Shown here: in pieces, positions 1 to 9,500 of the stretch
Layout of the letters: each line of letters begins with the position of its first letter
Position numbering within the stretch: the stretch's first letter is position 1
Virus record (IMG/VR): IMGVR_UViG_3300033233_000162
Span: 1 to 24,302 of that record
Direction: 5' to 3' (one strand)
DNA: 24,302 nt
From: a virus
The notes under the pieces: generated by a model
What the model saw: the letters and a program-made list of their open reading frames with translations, nothing else
Told to the model about the DNA's origin: nothing
The model's database searches: none
Program-made: the position numbers and the translations under genes

Positions 1-3000
1 GAACAAATAGAGTTCTTCAGGTAGATGATGTATCGTCACAATTTACGAATAATGATGCAGCAGCTGTTGGTTATGTAGATTTGATTACTTACAATCTTCC
101 AGATAATTTTGGAACTTATCTAGTTCAAATTATTAATACACCGAAGAGTAGATACCAATTTACCGATTTGGTGGTTCTTGTAGATAATGATTACAATGTT
201 TTCATTCTTCAAAGGCAATCTTTAAATAATTCTACAATTAATGTTGCTGATATTGATGGTTATATTGACGATTCTCTAGGAACAATTAGTTTAAGATTTA
301 CTCCTTTGGATCGTTTTAATGAAGATTATGACATTAAAATGATTAAGTCAAGTTTTCCTGGAGCAAGTATTGGAATAGGAAGTACAAGTGTCGGATTTAT
401 TAAATTAACAAATGCAGGATCTTATGTCTCTTCTGGGGTTACTACATCAATAGTATCAGTAGCAACAACAACCAATTATAGATCTTTCTATGGAACATTT
501 CAAATAATTGATAATGTTACCAATTATATGGATTTTGTTGAATTGTATATGACCTATGATGGTCAAGATACATATATGAGCCAGTATTATTATGATACAA
601 GTTCACTATCAAATAATTATTCAAGTCAATTTATAGGAACTTTTGGAGCATCGGTTTCATCTGGAGTTTTATCGATAAATTATACCAATGATACCTCAAA
701 TTTAGTTACTGTAAATTCAAAAATAGTTGGATTTGGAACAACCTCTATTGGAATTGGAACTTATAGATTTTTAGTTCCTGGTCAAGGTGCTGGATTTGAG
801 AGATCAGCAAAATATGAATCTCTGTATTCAAGAGTTTCAACTGCTTCAACGATTGTTTCATATTCTATTACAGATGTAGGTTGCTTTAAGGCAAAAGTTA
901 ATTTGAGTGTTGGGTCAACCAGCGAGTTGCATCAGATCATGTTTATGTCTGATGGTGTTGATGGTTACATAACCCAATATCCAATTTTGTCCAATAAAGA
1001 CACTACAGGAATTGGAACTTTTGGCACAGTTTATTCACCACTTTACAACCAACTTTTATTCTATCCAAGTTCTAGTTTGGGTGGAGAAACTGTTGAAGTT
1101 AAAATTTACAATGAAGTATTTTATATTGAAGCGGATTATAGTAATGTACCACCAAATTTAATATACGGTACTGGTGAGGATACATTTACAATTAACCCAT
1201 ATAATGGATTGAATGCAAGAAGAATTAATAAATTGGACTTTGAGATGAATTATCAAGGAATTCCAATCTATAAGAAAGTATTTGACCCATCAAATGGAGC
1301 TCAGTTAAATCCATCTACTGGTGTTATTACAATTCCAAATCATTTCTTCAATACTGCTGAAGAACTGATTTATAATCCTGCAACAACTTTCCTAGGGATT
1401 GCTGTTACTGCTGTTGGGATAGGTTCTACACTAAGTTATACTGGTGTTGTAACTTCGTTCTTACCATCAAGAGTATATCCAATTAAACTTGACAATAACA
1501 ATTTCCAATTATCTACAAGAAAAGAATACGCCAAAGTTGGTATTTGCGTTACATTTACATCTTTTGGATCTGGAAATGCTCACGAATTAGAGATGACCAA
1601 GAAATTGGAAAAATCTTTGCTCACAATTGATAGTGTTGTTCAAGCACCTCTTGCATATTCATTACTAGATTATTCCTTAAAATACAATTCCGATCTAGTA
1701 GGAATTAGTAGAACTGGTATTATTGGAGTGAGTACTAATTTAATCACTGGAATTAATACTTCTCGTATAGTAGTTGGCAAATTAATAGGTTCTGTTGGAA
1801 TAGTATCTTCTGATGCTCAGGTAACATCAATTGGGATTGGTAGTTTGACAATTAATAAAACTTCACTCCAAGGAATAAGTACAACAACAACATTTAATTT
1901 TGATGGTGGAGTTGGTGCTGGTAATACTAATTTTTCAATTAGTGGAATTTCTTCAATTAAACCAACAGATCTTCTCAAAATTGATGATGAATATGTAAGA
2001 GTTGTTTCTGTTGGACTTGGTACAACTAGTGGAGCACCTATAAGTGGTCTAGGAACTTATTACATTCTCAATATTCAAAGAGGATATGCAGGAACTATTG
2101 CGACTGCACACTTTAATGATACTGCAATTCCTCTCTATAGGGGATCCTATAATATTGTTGGAAACAAAGTATGGTTCACAGAGTCTCCAAGAGGAAATGC
2201 AGTAACACAGAGAGATATTAGTAATCTGGAGCAAGCAAAATCCTCATTTACTGGAAGAGTTTATCTTAGAAAGGATTACACTACAAATACATTGTATGAT
2301 AATATTTCAGAGAAATTTACTGGAATTGGGCAAACTTATATTCTGACATTGAATGGATTGAACACTACTGGAATTGGATCTACTGGTGGTAATGGAATTC
2401 TTTTCATTAACAGTATTTTCCAGACTCCATCCACACAAAATAATACTGGAAATAATTTTACTGTTGTTGATAATGCAGTTCTTGGAATTACTAGTGCTGT
2501 GTTTAGTGGAATTACTTCAACAAATGGTCAAATTATTAAATCAGATGCTGATGTAAATCAAAATCAACTTCCAAGAGGTGGTATTATTGTTTCTTTAGGA
2601 ACCAGTGAAGGATCGGGATATGCTCCTTTAGTGGGCGTTGGAAGCACTGGAATTGAGATTAAACTTAGTGGTGGGTCAATTTCTTCAATTGGATTTACAA
2701 CTTCCTTCATCGTTGGTGTGGCGGTTACTGGATTAATTGGAATTACAACCAATATAATTACGGGCATTACTACTAATTCTATTTCTGTTGGGCAGCAACT
2801 ACAGGCAATTGGTGTGGTTACTACTGGAACTTATGTAACTTCTATTGGATTTGGAACTATTTTTATTAACAGTAACTCTACTAATGCAGTTGGAATAGCA
2901 ACAACATTTAGATTTAGATCGGAACCAAATTTTGGATCTGGATATTTTGGAACGGTATCTATTGGAATATCTGACCCAACTGGATCTGGAGCAGTAGTTT

Positions 3001-4931
3001 CTGGAAGAGTTGGTTCTGGTGGTTCTATTTCTGGATTTATAATCCAGAATGGTGGAAGTGGATATACAAATCCATATGCACAAGTTGCGCCACCAAGTTA
3101 TGAAAATCTTTCAATCATTGGTGTTTCCAGATTAAGTATAGGATCAACTACTGATACTGGAGTAGGATTACAGGTGAATGTGACTGTTGGACCAAGTGTA
3201 TCAACTGGAGTTGCATCAACACTCTTTAGTGTAGAATCATTTAAGATTACTAGACCTGGTTATGGTTTCCAAATTGGAGATGTATTTAAACCAGTAGGTC
3301 TAGTAACTGCAAAAGGTCTATCAGAACCAGCTAAAGAATTTAAATTAACTGTTTTAAGTACATTTAGTGATTCCTTTGCTGCTTGGCAATTTGGAGAAAT
3401 GGATTATATTGATTCTATCAAAGCAATGCAGGATGGTAGTAGGACAAGATTCCCACTTTATTACAATTCACAATTATTGAGTTTTGAAACTAATGCTAAT
3501 GATCAGGATTCTGCCAACATTGATCTTGGACCAATTCTACTCATCTTTGTTAATGGAATTGTTCAAGCTCATGGAGATACTTATGAATTTGATGGTGGAT
3601 CATCATTTGTATTCAAATTTCCACCATTGCCAGAGGATAATATTGCAATTTTCTTCTACAGAGGAACAAGAAATCAAGATAGTATTTTAGTATCAGTTAA
3701 TGAAAGTCTGAAGAGGGGAGATACTGTTCAATTATTTAAAAATCCAACAGTTTCTGGAGTCACGACTGCTCAAAATTCAAGATCAATTTCATATATTTCT
3801 GCTTCTGACAAAGTTGAGACTAACATTTATGGTGATCAGGGAATTGATGTTGCAAACTATAAACCATTTAGTTGGACAAAGCAAAAAGTTGATTCTAAGA
3901 TCAATGGTGAAATTATCAGAAAAACTAGAGATTCAATTGAAGGATCAGTTTATCCATCTGCAAGAATTATTAAGGATTTAACATCTTTTGATACCGAATT
4001 GTTTGTTGATGACGCAAACTTCTTCAAATATGAACAAAATCAAACAGCAGCGTATTCAAGTCCCCTATCACCAATCACGATTGGCAGTTTTGGTGCATTG
4101 ATTGTTAGTGGAAAGGATGATCCAGTATCTGCAGCATTAACGGCAACAGTTTCTGCTGCTGGAACAATTTCAGCATTGACAATTACTAATGCTGGATCTG
4201 GATATACTGGAACAACAATACCAGTTAAAATTGCCCGTCCAAGAGTTATTGGCGTTGGTATCGGATCAACCGCAACTGCAATTGTAAATATTTCCAATGG
4301 CAGTATTTTGTCCCCAACAATTACTAATGCTGGATTTGGATATACTACTCCACCTCAGGTCATCGTTGCGTATCCTAGCCCAATTATTGAAAAAATTGGC
4401 GGGGCATCCCTAGTACAAGGTTTCTCTGGAATTATTACAGGAATTGGAACTACAACAGGAACAAGTGGAAATCCGCTTGCACTCAGGTTCTACTTAAATG
4501 TAAATTCTCCAAATTCATTCCCATCTGGATTATCTACTGGATATCCAATTTATATTTCAGATACAGTTGTTGGTAGAGGAGTAACTTCAATTGATAATAG
4601 TAACACTGCGGTTGTTGGAGTAGGAACTACCTACGTCAATAATATTTACTATGTTCATTCGCTTACTTATGTTTCTGCTGGATCAACCAATGCTGAGATA
4701 GTCTGCAATATTAAATCAAACACTTCTGTGGTTGGTTTACTGACTAGTGGAAATAAATTTGCTGGAAGATTCTCTTGGGGAAGAATTTCCGGATTTAGTA
4801 GATCATCAAATCCAATTTCAATTGGCGTAAGTGGTTATACTATAACTTCTGGATTGACCACATTCGCATCGATTCAAAGACGTGGATATGGATTAAGAGA
4901 TATTGGTCCGCTTAAAAAGGATCTGGGTTAA
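1..4931 (+). CDS. Giant baseplate wedge protein in the gp7 position (5' truncated)
   Basis: The reading frame is open from base 3 to the stop at 4929-4931, so the gene starts before the window; the TTG at 81 is an internal Leu codon, not a start. About 1642 C-terminal residues are visible. It lies directly upstream of gp8, where T4 has gene 7, a wedge initiator protein of roughly 1030 residues, so a gp7-type baseplate role is likely by position. I cannot show residue-level homology to T4 gp7. The sequence is beta-rich, full of Gly, Ser, Thr and Ile, with frequent GIGT/GIGST tetrads. Visible parts are three related N-terminal domains (about 102-1127), two copies of a 68-residue unit (1698 and 2712), a module with a DDE...QRGYAGT core (about 1930-2190), several GSGY-type repeats (2600-2660, 3049-3090, 4187-4362), a LIFVNG...FFYRGT domain (about 3520-3670) and a C-terminus with IQRRGYGLRD. 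An alternative is a fused wedge and tail-fibre attachment protein. Confidence 0.72.
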   Translation, partial: TNRVLQVDDVSSQFTNNDAAAVGYVDLITYNLPDNFGTYLVQIINTPKSRYQFTDLVVLVDNDYNVFILQRQSLNNSTINVADIDGYIDDSLGTISLRFTPLDRFNEDYDIKMIKSSFPGASIGIGSTSVGFIKLTNAGSYVSSGVTTSIVSVATTTNYRSFYGTFQIIDNVTNYMDFVELYMTYDGQDTYMSQYYYDTSSLSNNYSSQFIGTFGASVSSGVLSINYTNDTSNLVTVNSKIVGFGTTSIGIGTYRFLVPGQGAGFERSAKYESLYSRVSTASTIVSYSITDVGCFKAKVNLSVGSTSELHQIMFMSDGVDGYITQYPILSNKDTTGIGTFGTVYSPLYNQLLFYPSSSLGGETVEVKIYNEVFYIEADYSNVPPNLIYGTGEDTFTINPYNGLNARRINKLDFEMNYQGIPIYKKVFDPSNGAQLNPSTGVITIPNHFFNTAEELIYNPATTFLGIAVTAVGIGSTLSYTGVVTSFLPSRVYPIKLDNNNFQLSTRKEYAKVGICVTFTSFGSGNAHELEMTKKLEKSLLTIDSVVQAPLAYSLLDYSLKYNSDLVGISRTGIIGVSTNLITGINTSRIVVGKLIGSVGIVSSDAQVTSIGIGSLTINKTSLQGISTTTTFNFDGGVGAGNTNFSISGISSIKPTDLLKIDDEYVRVVSVGLGTTSGAPISGLGTYYILNIQRGYAGTIATAHFNDTAIPLYRGSYNIVGNKVWFTESPRGNAVTQRDISNLEQAKSSFTGRVYLRKDYTTNTLYDNISEKFTGIGQTYILTLNGLNTTGIGSTGGNGILFINSIFQTPSTQNNTGNNFTVVDNAVLGITSAVFSGITSTNGQIIKSDADVNQNQLPRGGIIVSLGTSEGSGYAPLVGVGSTGIEIKLSGGSISSIGFTTSFIVGVAVTGLIGITTNIITGITTNSISVGQQLQAIGVVTTGTYVTSIGFGTIFINSNSTNAVGIATTFRFRSEPNFGSGYFGTVSIGISDPTGSGAVVSGRVGSGGSISGFIIQNGGSGYTNPYAQVAPPSYENLSIIGVSRLSIGSTTDTGVGLQVNVTVGPSVSTGVASTLFSVESFKITRPGYGFQIGDVFKPVGLVTAKGLSEPAKEFKLTVLSTFSDSFAAWQFGEMDYIDSIKAMQDGSRTRFPLYYNSQLLSFETNANDQDSANIDLGPILLIFVNGIVQAHGDTYEFDGGSSFVFKFPPLPEDNIAIFFYRGTRNQDSILVSVNESLKRGDTVQLFKNPTVSGVTTAQNSRSISYISASDKVETNIYGDQGIDVANYKPFSWTKQKVDSKINGEIIRKTRDSIEGSVYPSARIIKDLTSFDTELFVDDANFFKYEQNQTAAYSSPLSPITIGSFGALIVSGKDDPVSAALTATVSAAGTISALTITNAGSGYTGTTIPVKIARPRVIGVGIGSTATAIVNISNGSILSPTITNAGFGYTTPPQVIVAYPSPIIEKIGGASLVQGFSGIITGIGTTTGTSGNPLALRFYLNVNSPNSFPSGLSTGYPIYISDTVVGRGVTSIDNSNTAVVGVGTTYVNNIYYVHSLTYVSAGSTNAEIVCNIKSNTSVVGLLTSGNKFAGRFSWGRISGFSRSSNPISIGVSGYTITSGLTTFASIQRRGYGLRDIGPLKKDLG
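102..1127 (+). repeat. Three diverged copies of a beta-domain at the visible N-terminus of the gp7-position protein
   Basis: Three successive segments, about 102-356, 474-738 and 882-1127, share a layout: an opening hydrophobic strand, a central D-x-x-D/N-x-Y or F segment, an IGTFG-like or LGTIS turn, a strand ending in a Pro/Thr-rich edge, and a closing V-x-I/V strand. Copies 2 and 3 both contain IGTFG. Copies 1 and 3 have YNVFILQ and DGYITQY at the matching place. Similarity is weak and structural in character, so the boundaries are approximate. Confidence 0.45.
1698..1901 (+). repeat. 68-residue internal repeat, copy A, in the gp7-position protein
   Basis: This in-frame 204-base unit encodes 68 residues that align without gaps to the unit at 2712-2915. 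Shared landmarks are VG....G.IG at the start, TN.ITGI, a VTSIG.G core and a TTF.F ending. By eye about 31 of 68 residues are identical. Confidence 0.7.
2712..2915 (+). repeat. 68-residue internal repeat, copy B, in the gp7-position protein
   Basis: This is the second copy of the unit at 1698-1901, the same 204-base length and beginning 1014 bases later. Landmarks TNIITGI, YVTSIGFG and TTFRF match copy A. The DNA is much more diverged than a recent duplication would be, so both copies are probably under structural constraint. Confidence 0.7.
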
Positions 4932-4932
4932 T

Positions 4933-4940
4933 TATAAATA
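4933..4940 (+). promoter_or_regulatory. T4-type late promoter (TATAAATA) for gp8
   Basis: The octamer TATAAATA starts one base after the stop codon of the upstream gene and 27 bases before the gp8 start. This is the T4 late -10 box, recognised in T4 by the gp55 late sigma factor with the sliding clamp. Its intergenic position next to a start codon supports function. It implies a short leader. No good Shine-Dalgarno sequence precedes the gp8 ATG. Confidence 0.82.
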
Positions 4941-4959
4941 GTGAAAAAACTACAATAAT

Positions 4960-6537
4960 ATGTCAGCAATTGTAACCGATCAATTTAGAATTCTCAATGC
5001 AGGTAACTTTGTAGATTCTATTGATAATACTAATAATTCTTATTATGTATTTCTGGGGTTACCAAATCCCACAGCAGTTGGATTTGGTAGAACTACTGAT
5101 TGGGATACAAATACTCCTGATCCAACAGATAGTATAAATTATCTCAATCATTCTCATGATACTATCGTATTTGGTAAAAAACTAACTAGTGCAAACGTAA
5201 GAAGAGTTATAAGAAGGATTGATTGGTCTAGGGGATCAAAATATGAAATGTATCGCCATGACTATAGTATTACAAACCAATCACCATTAACACAATCTAA
5301 TAGACTTTATGATGCAAATTATTATGTTCTGAATTCTGAATATAAACTCTATATTTGTATTGATAATGGTTCATCTGGAATTACTACAGGTGGAAATGCT
5401 TCTCAGGATGAACCAACTTTTACAGATTTAGAACCTTCTTCTGCGGGTTCTAGTGGTGATGGATATCTTTGGAAGTATCTATACACAGTATCTCCAAGTG
5501 ATATTATTAAATTTGATTCTACTGAATATATTTCAGTTCCAAATAGTTGGCAGTCTTCAACTGATGTGCAAGTAACCGCAGTAAGAACAAATGGAGATTC
5601 TTCAATTAATCAAAACCAAATTAAGAAAGTTTATGTAGATAATCCAGGACTAGGATATGCTGGTGGAGCAAATCAATCATTCAATATTATTGGTGATGGG
5701 TCTGGAGCATCTATTATTTTAGATGTAAACACTATTGGTCAAATTTCTAATGCCAGGGTTTCTTCTGGAGGTAATGGATATACCTATGGTATGGTAGATC
5801 TTGGCAGTATTAGTGCAACAGCAACAGAAGCAGCTAAATTAATCCCAATTATTCCACCATCAAGGGGTCATGGTTATGATATTTACACTGAATTGGGAAC
5901 TGATAGAGTCCTTGTATATGCAAGATTTGATGATTCTACAAAGGATTACCCAATTGATACAAAATTTGCCCAAATTGGTATATTAAAAAATCCAACCTCA
6001 TTTGGTTCAACAGCAACATTTACTGATAACCAGTTTTCTGGATTATATTCAATCAAATTAAATCAATCATCAATTACAGGAACAGTATCTGTTGGTGATA
6101 AAATCACTCAAACAGTTACTGGCGGTACAGGTGGAGTAATTGGAACTGCAATTGGTTATGTTGCATCATATGATACTGAAACAAATGTTGTTAAGTATTT
6201 TAGGGACAGATCACTTTATTTCAATTCAACCAAATTGGATGAAACTGACTATAAGACTGTTTCATCACAAGCAAGGGTTTTAGCATTCGAATCATCTTCA
6301 TATCCAATTGTGAAAAATGTTGGTGGATTCTCAGCATCCGTAGATACTAGTTTTAGTGGAGTTACTACATCCCTCTCTACGGGTAAAATAATAAGTTTAG
6401 GAACACAATTTACAAATGGTCTTTCAAATCCCGAGATAAATAAATCATCGGGAGATATCATATACATTGATAACAGACCCTTGGTATCAAGAAACTCCAG
6501 ACAAAAAGAAGACGTTAAAATTATCCTGGAATTTTAA
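4960..6537 (+). CDS. 8: Baseplate wedge subunit gp8
   Basis: This is a structural subunit of the baseplate wedge, where T4 gp8 joins gp7, gp10, gp6 and gp53. The N-terminus (residues 3-10, AIVTDQFR) and the segment DGYLWKYLYTVSP (about 168-179) followed by EYISVP match T4 gp8. So does the C-terminus GDIIYIDNRP...ILEF, which corresponds to the T4 ending GEMIYMENRP...ILFTF. FAQIGILKNP (about 336-345) matches the T4 segment FRQISIITNP. The protein has 525 residues against 334 in T4. The extra length is mainly two insertions: a beta-rich one at about 226-300 with two GxGY repeats (LGYAGG, GNGYTY), and one at about 350-490 with a TVSVGDKI...TGGTGGVIG module. It begins at ATG 4960 just after a late promoter and ends three bases before the next gene. 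Confidence 0.93.
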   Translation: MSAIVTDQFRILNAGNFVDSIDNTNNSYYVFLGLPNPTAVGFGRTTDWDTNTPDPTDSINYLNHSHDTIVFGKKLTSANVRRVIRRIDWSRGSKYEMYRHDYSITNQSPLTQSNRLYDANYYVLNSEYKLYICIDNGSSGITTGGNASQDEPTFTDLEPSSAGSSGDGYLWKYLYTVSPSDIIKFDSTEYISVPNSWQSSTDVQVTAVRTNGDSSINQNQIKKVYVDNPGLGYAGGANQSFNIIGDGSGASIILDVNTIGQISNARVSSGGNGYTYGMVDLGSISATATEAAKLIPIIPPSRGHGYDIYTELGTDRVLVYARFDDSTKDYPIDTKFAQIGILKNPTSFGSTATFTDNQFSGLYSIKLNQSSITGTVSVGDKITQTVTGGTGGVIGTAIGYVASYDTETNVVKYFRDRSLYFNSTKLDETDYKTVSSQARVLAFESSSYPIVKNVGGFSASVDTSFSGVTTSLSTGKIISLGTQFTNGLSNPEINKSSGDIIYIDNRPLVSRNSRQKEDVKIILEF

Positions 6538-6540
6538 AAA

Positions 6541-9500
6541 ATGGCTCAAAAAACCAATTTAAATGTTAGTCCTTATTATGATGATTATGATTCTAATAAG
6601 GATTTTTATAAAGTCCTATTCAATCCAGGTAGACCAGTTCAGGCTAGAGAATTAACTACCTTACAGTCAATTTTACAAAATCAAATTGAAAAATTTGGGA
6701 GTAACGTCTTTAAAGATGGGTCTGTAGTTATTCCAGGAAATATTGCATTCGACTCACAATTTTATGCTGTTAAATTAAATCCAACCAATTATGGTGTGGA
6801 TATTTCACAGTACATTGAAAAATTAATTGGTAAAAAAATTACTGGGCAAAATTCTGGAGTTAGTGCTCGTGTTCAATACATATCATTGCCAGATGGGGCA
6901 AATATTGAATATATTACAATTTATGTAAAATATCTAGATTCTGATTCTAATTTTAAATTTAGTCCCTTTATGGATGGGGATATACTTGTTTGTGAAGATA
7001 ATATAACCTATGGTATCACAACAATAAATTCTGGGACTCCATTTGCATCTTCAATTGCATCCGATGCAACAGCAATTGGATCTGCAGCATCTATTAATGA
7101 TGGAATTTATTTCATTAGAGGATTTTTTGCAAGAGTTTCTAAGCAAACAATCATTCTTGATGAATATACAAACACACCATCGTATAGAGTTGGATTAAGA
7201 ATTGATGAAGAAATAGTTAGTGCAAAAGACGATTCTTCATTATATGATAATGCAAAAGGATTTTCCAACTATGCGGCTCCAGGATCAGATAGATTTAAAA
7301 TCAATTTAACTCTTATTAAAAAGGAACTTGATGATCTGAATGATACAGATTTTGTTGAGTTGATGAAGATTCAAAATGGACAAATTAAAAAGTTTCAGGT
7401 AAAGAGTAGTTATAATATAATTAGAGATTATCTTGCACAAAGAACTTATGATGAATCTGGAGATTATACAGTTACACCATTTACTGTTTCGGTAAATAAC
7501 TCCTTAAATAATAGACTTGGAAATGATGGTTTATTTTTTGATAACGAAAAAACAGACAGTGGAAATGTCCCATCAGATGATTTGATGTGTGTTAAAATTT
7601 CTCCCGGTAAAGCATACGTTAGGGGATATGATATTGATAAAGTAGGAACAACAATTATTGATGTCAATAAACCAAGAGATATTCAAACAGTAAGTGAAAT
7701 TAATGTTCCATTTAAAGTAGGAAGTCTTTTAAGACTTAATAATGCATATGGAGCAATAAGAAGAAGGGGTGCGGTGGAACTTTTCAACCAAAGAAAAAGT
7801 TCTACTAGTGCATCTTCTGGAACTGGTATTAAAATTGGAGATGCCAGAATTTTAGAACTTAATGTAACTGATGTAAATTATTCTTCTTTTGCAACAAACT
7901 GGGATTTATATCTTTATGACATTCAAACTTATACTCAACTAACTTTAAACCAAACAGTTGGGGTAGAACTTCCAGTAACTTCCCTTATTAGAGGTAGGAG
8001 TAGTGGAGCTACAGGATATGCTGTAAGCGCAGGTAGCAACTCAACGTTAGTTACACTAAGACAAGTATCTGGATCATTTTTGCCAGGAGAACAAATTCTC
8101 ATCAATGGTATTAATGCATATTCAAGATCTATCGTATCTGTAAAGGATTTTAGTAATCAGGATATTAAATCAGTCTTTCAGAGTACTGCAGTATCTGGTT
8201 TGCCTGTAGCATTTACTGCGGATTGCTTTTTAGACACCTTTAATGGTAGTGGATTTAATGGATTGGATAGAATAACAATCTCTTTTGATGCCTCTGGAAA
8301 TGCAACTGCAGCATGTCCTGGAAAGGTATTTACAGGTATTAAAACTGATACAATTATTAGATACCAAAGACCTGGATTTATTACAGAAACCTATAATAGA
8401 GTTTCGGCAGTATCTCCAACAGGATTAACAATGAATCTAGTTGGAGTAACAACTGTTACTGGAGTTTGTGATGGTGGGGTTGGAGTTTCAACTGGCATTG
8501 GATTTGCTGTTGGAGTATCCCAAATTAGGAATCAGGATAAATTAGGTCTTTATATCCCACTACCAGATAAAAATGTATCTTCTGTAAATCTAAGCGGATC
8601 TAATATTTCTATTGTAGATCAGATTACTGGACAAACAACAAGCGCAGGTGGTAGTTTAACTTTCAACCTCTCATCATTAACCAGTGGAATTACTAGTGCG
8701 TTTTTCTTACCATTTACACAAGAAAGGTATTCTGTTTTCTATGCTAATGGCGGCATTGGAACTATTACTTCGGATCAATTTTCAATCAGTGGTAATAATG
8801 TAACTTTCAGTGGATTAAGTGCCAGCCAATCCAACGTTGTTGTCAATGTTTCCTTATTGAAGAGCGGAATTAAGAGTAAAGTTAAAACATATACAAGAAG
8901 TCAAACTTTAACTGTCAATCTTTCAAAATATCTTCAATCTGGAACAGGTATAAACACCTCAATCAATGATGGACTTGCATACAATCAATATTATGGATTG
9001 AGAGTACAAGATGAAGAAATATCTTTAAATTATCCAGATGTTGCAAACATCATTGCAGTTTATGAATCATTGGATCAGAGTGTGCCAGTTCTAGATAATC
9101 TATCATTTAGTCCAACTGTTAATGTTGATTCTAACGTAATTGTTGGAGAGACTATTTTTGGTAATACAAGTAAAACTATTGCAAGGGTAGTTTTAAAATC
9201 TCCTAGCGTAACTTCAAATACAATAAGTGTTGTATATCAGAATGCAAATAGATTTTTAGCAAATGAGTCTGTAACCTTTAAAGAATCTAATATTACAACC
9301 AATATTCAAACTATTACTCTAGGAAAATATAAAGATATTACTAATAGTTATACACTAGATAAAGGTCAGAAGGAACAGTTTTATGATTATTCAAAACTTG
9401 TGCGAAATAATAATGCATTAGAACCAACCAGACAACTCTATGTTGTTTTTGATTATTATTCAATTCCATCAAATGATGATGGCGATCTTTTCACTGTACT

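Noticed and set aside
81-83. TTG as the start codon of the first gene
   Set aside because: The same frame is open without a stop back to base 3 and encodes a continuous protein, so the gene is truncated by the window edge.
2799-3083. Minus-strand ORF of 94 residues rich in Ser, Arg and Asn
   Set aside because: The composition is an artefact of reading Gly/Ile/Thr codons in reverse; no promoter or ribosome-binding site is seen.
6435-6442. GATAAATA as a fourth late promoter ahead of the DUF4815 gene
   Set aside because: It is one mismatch from the box, lies inside gp8 coding sequence about 100 bases from the next start, and is expected by chance in AT-rich DNA.
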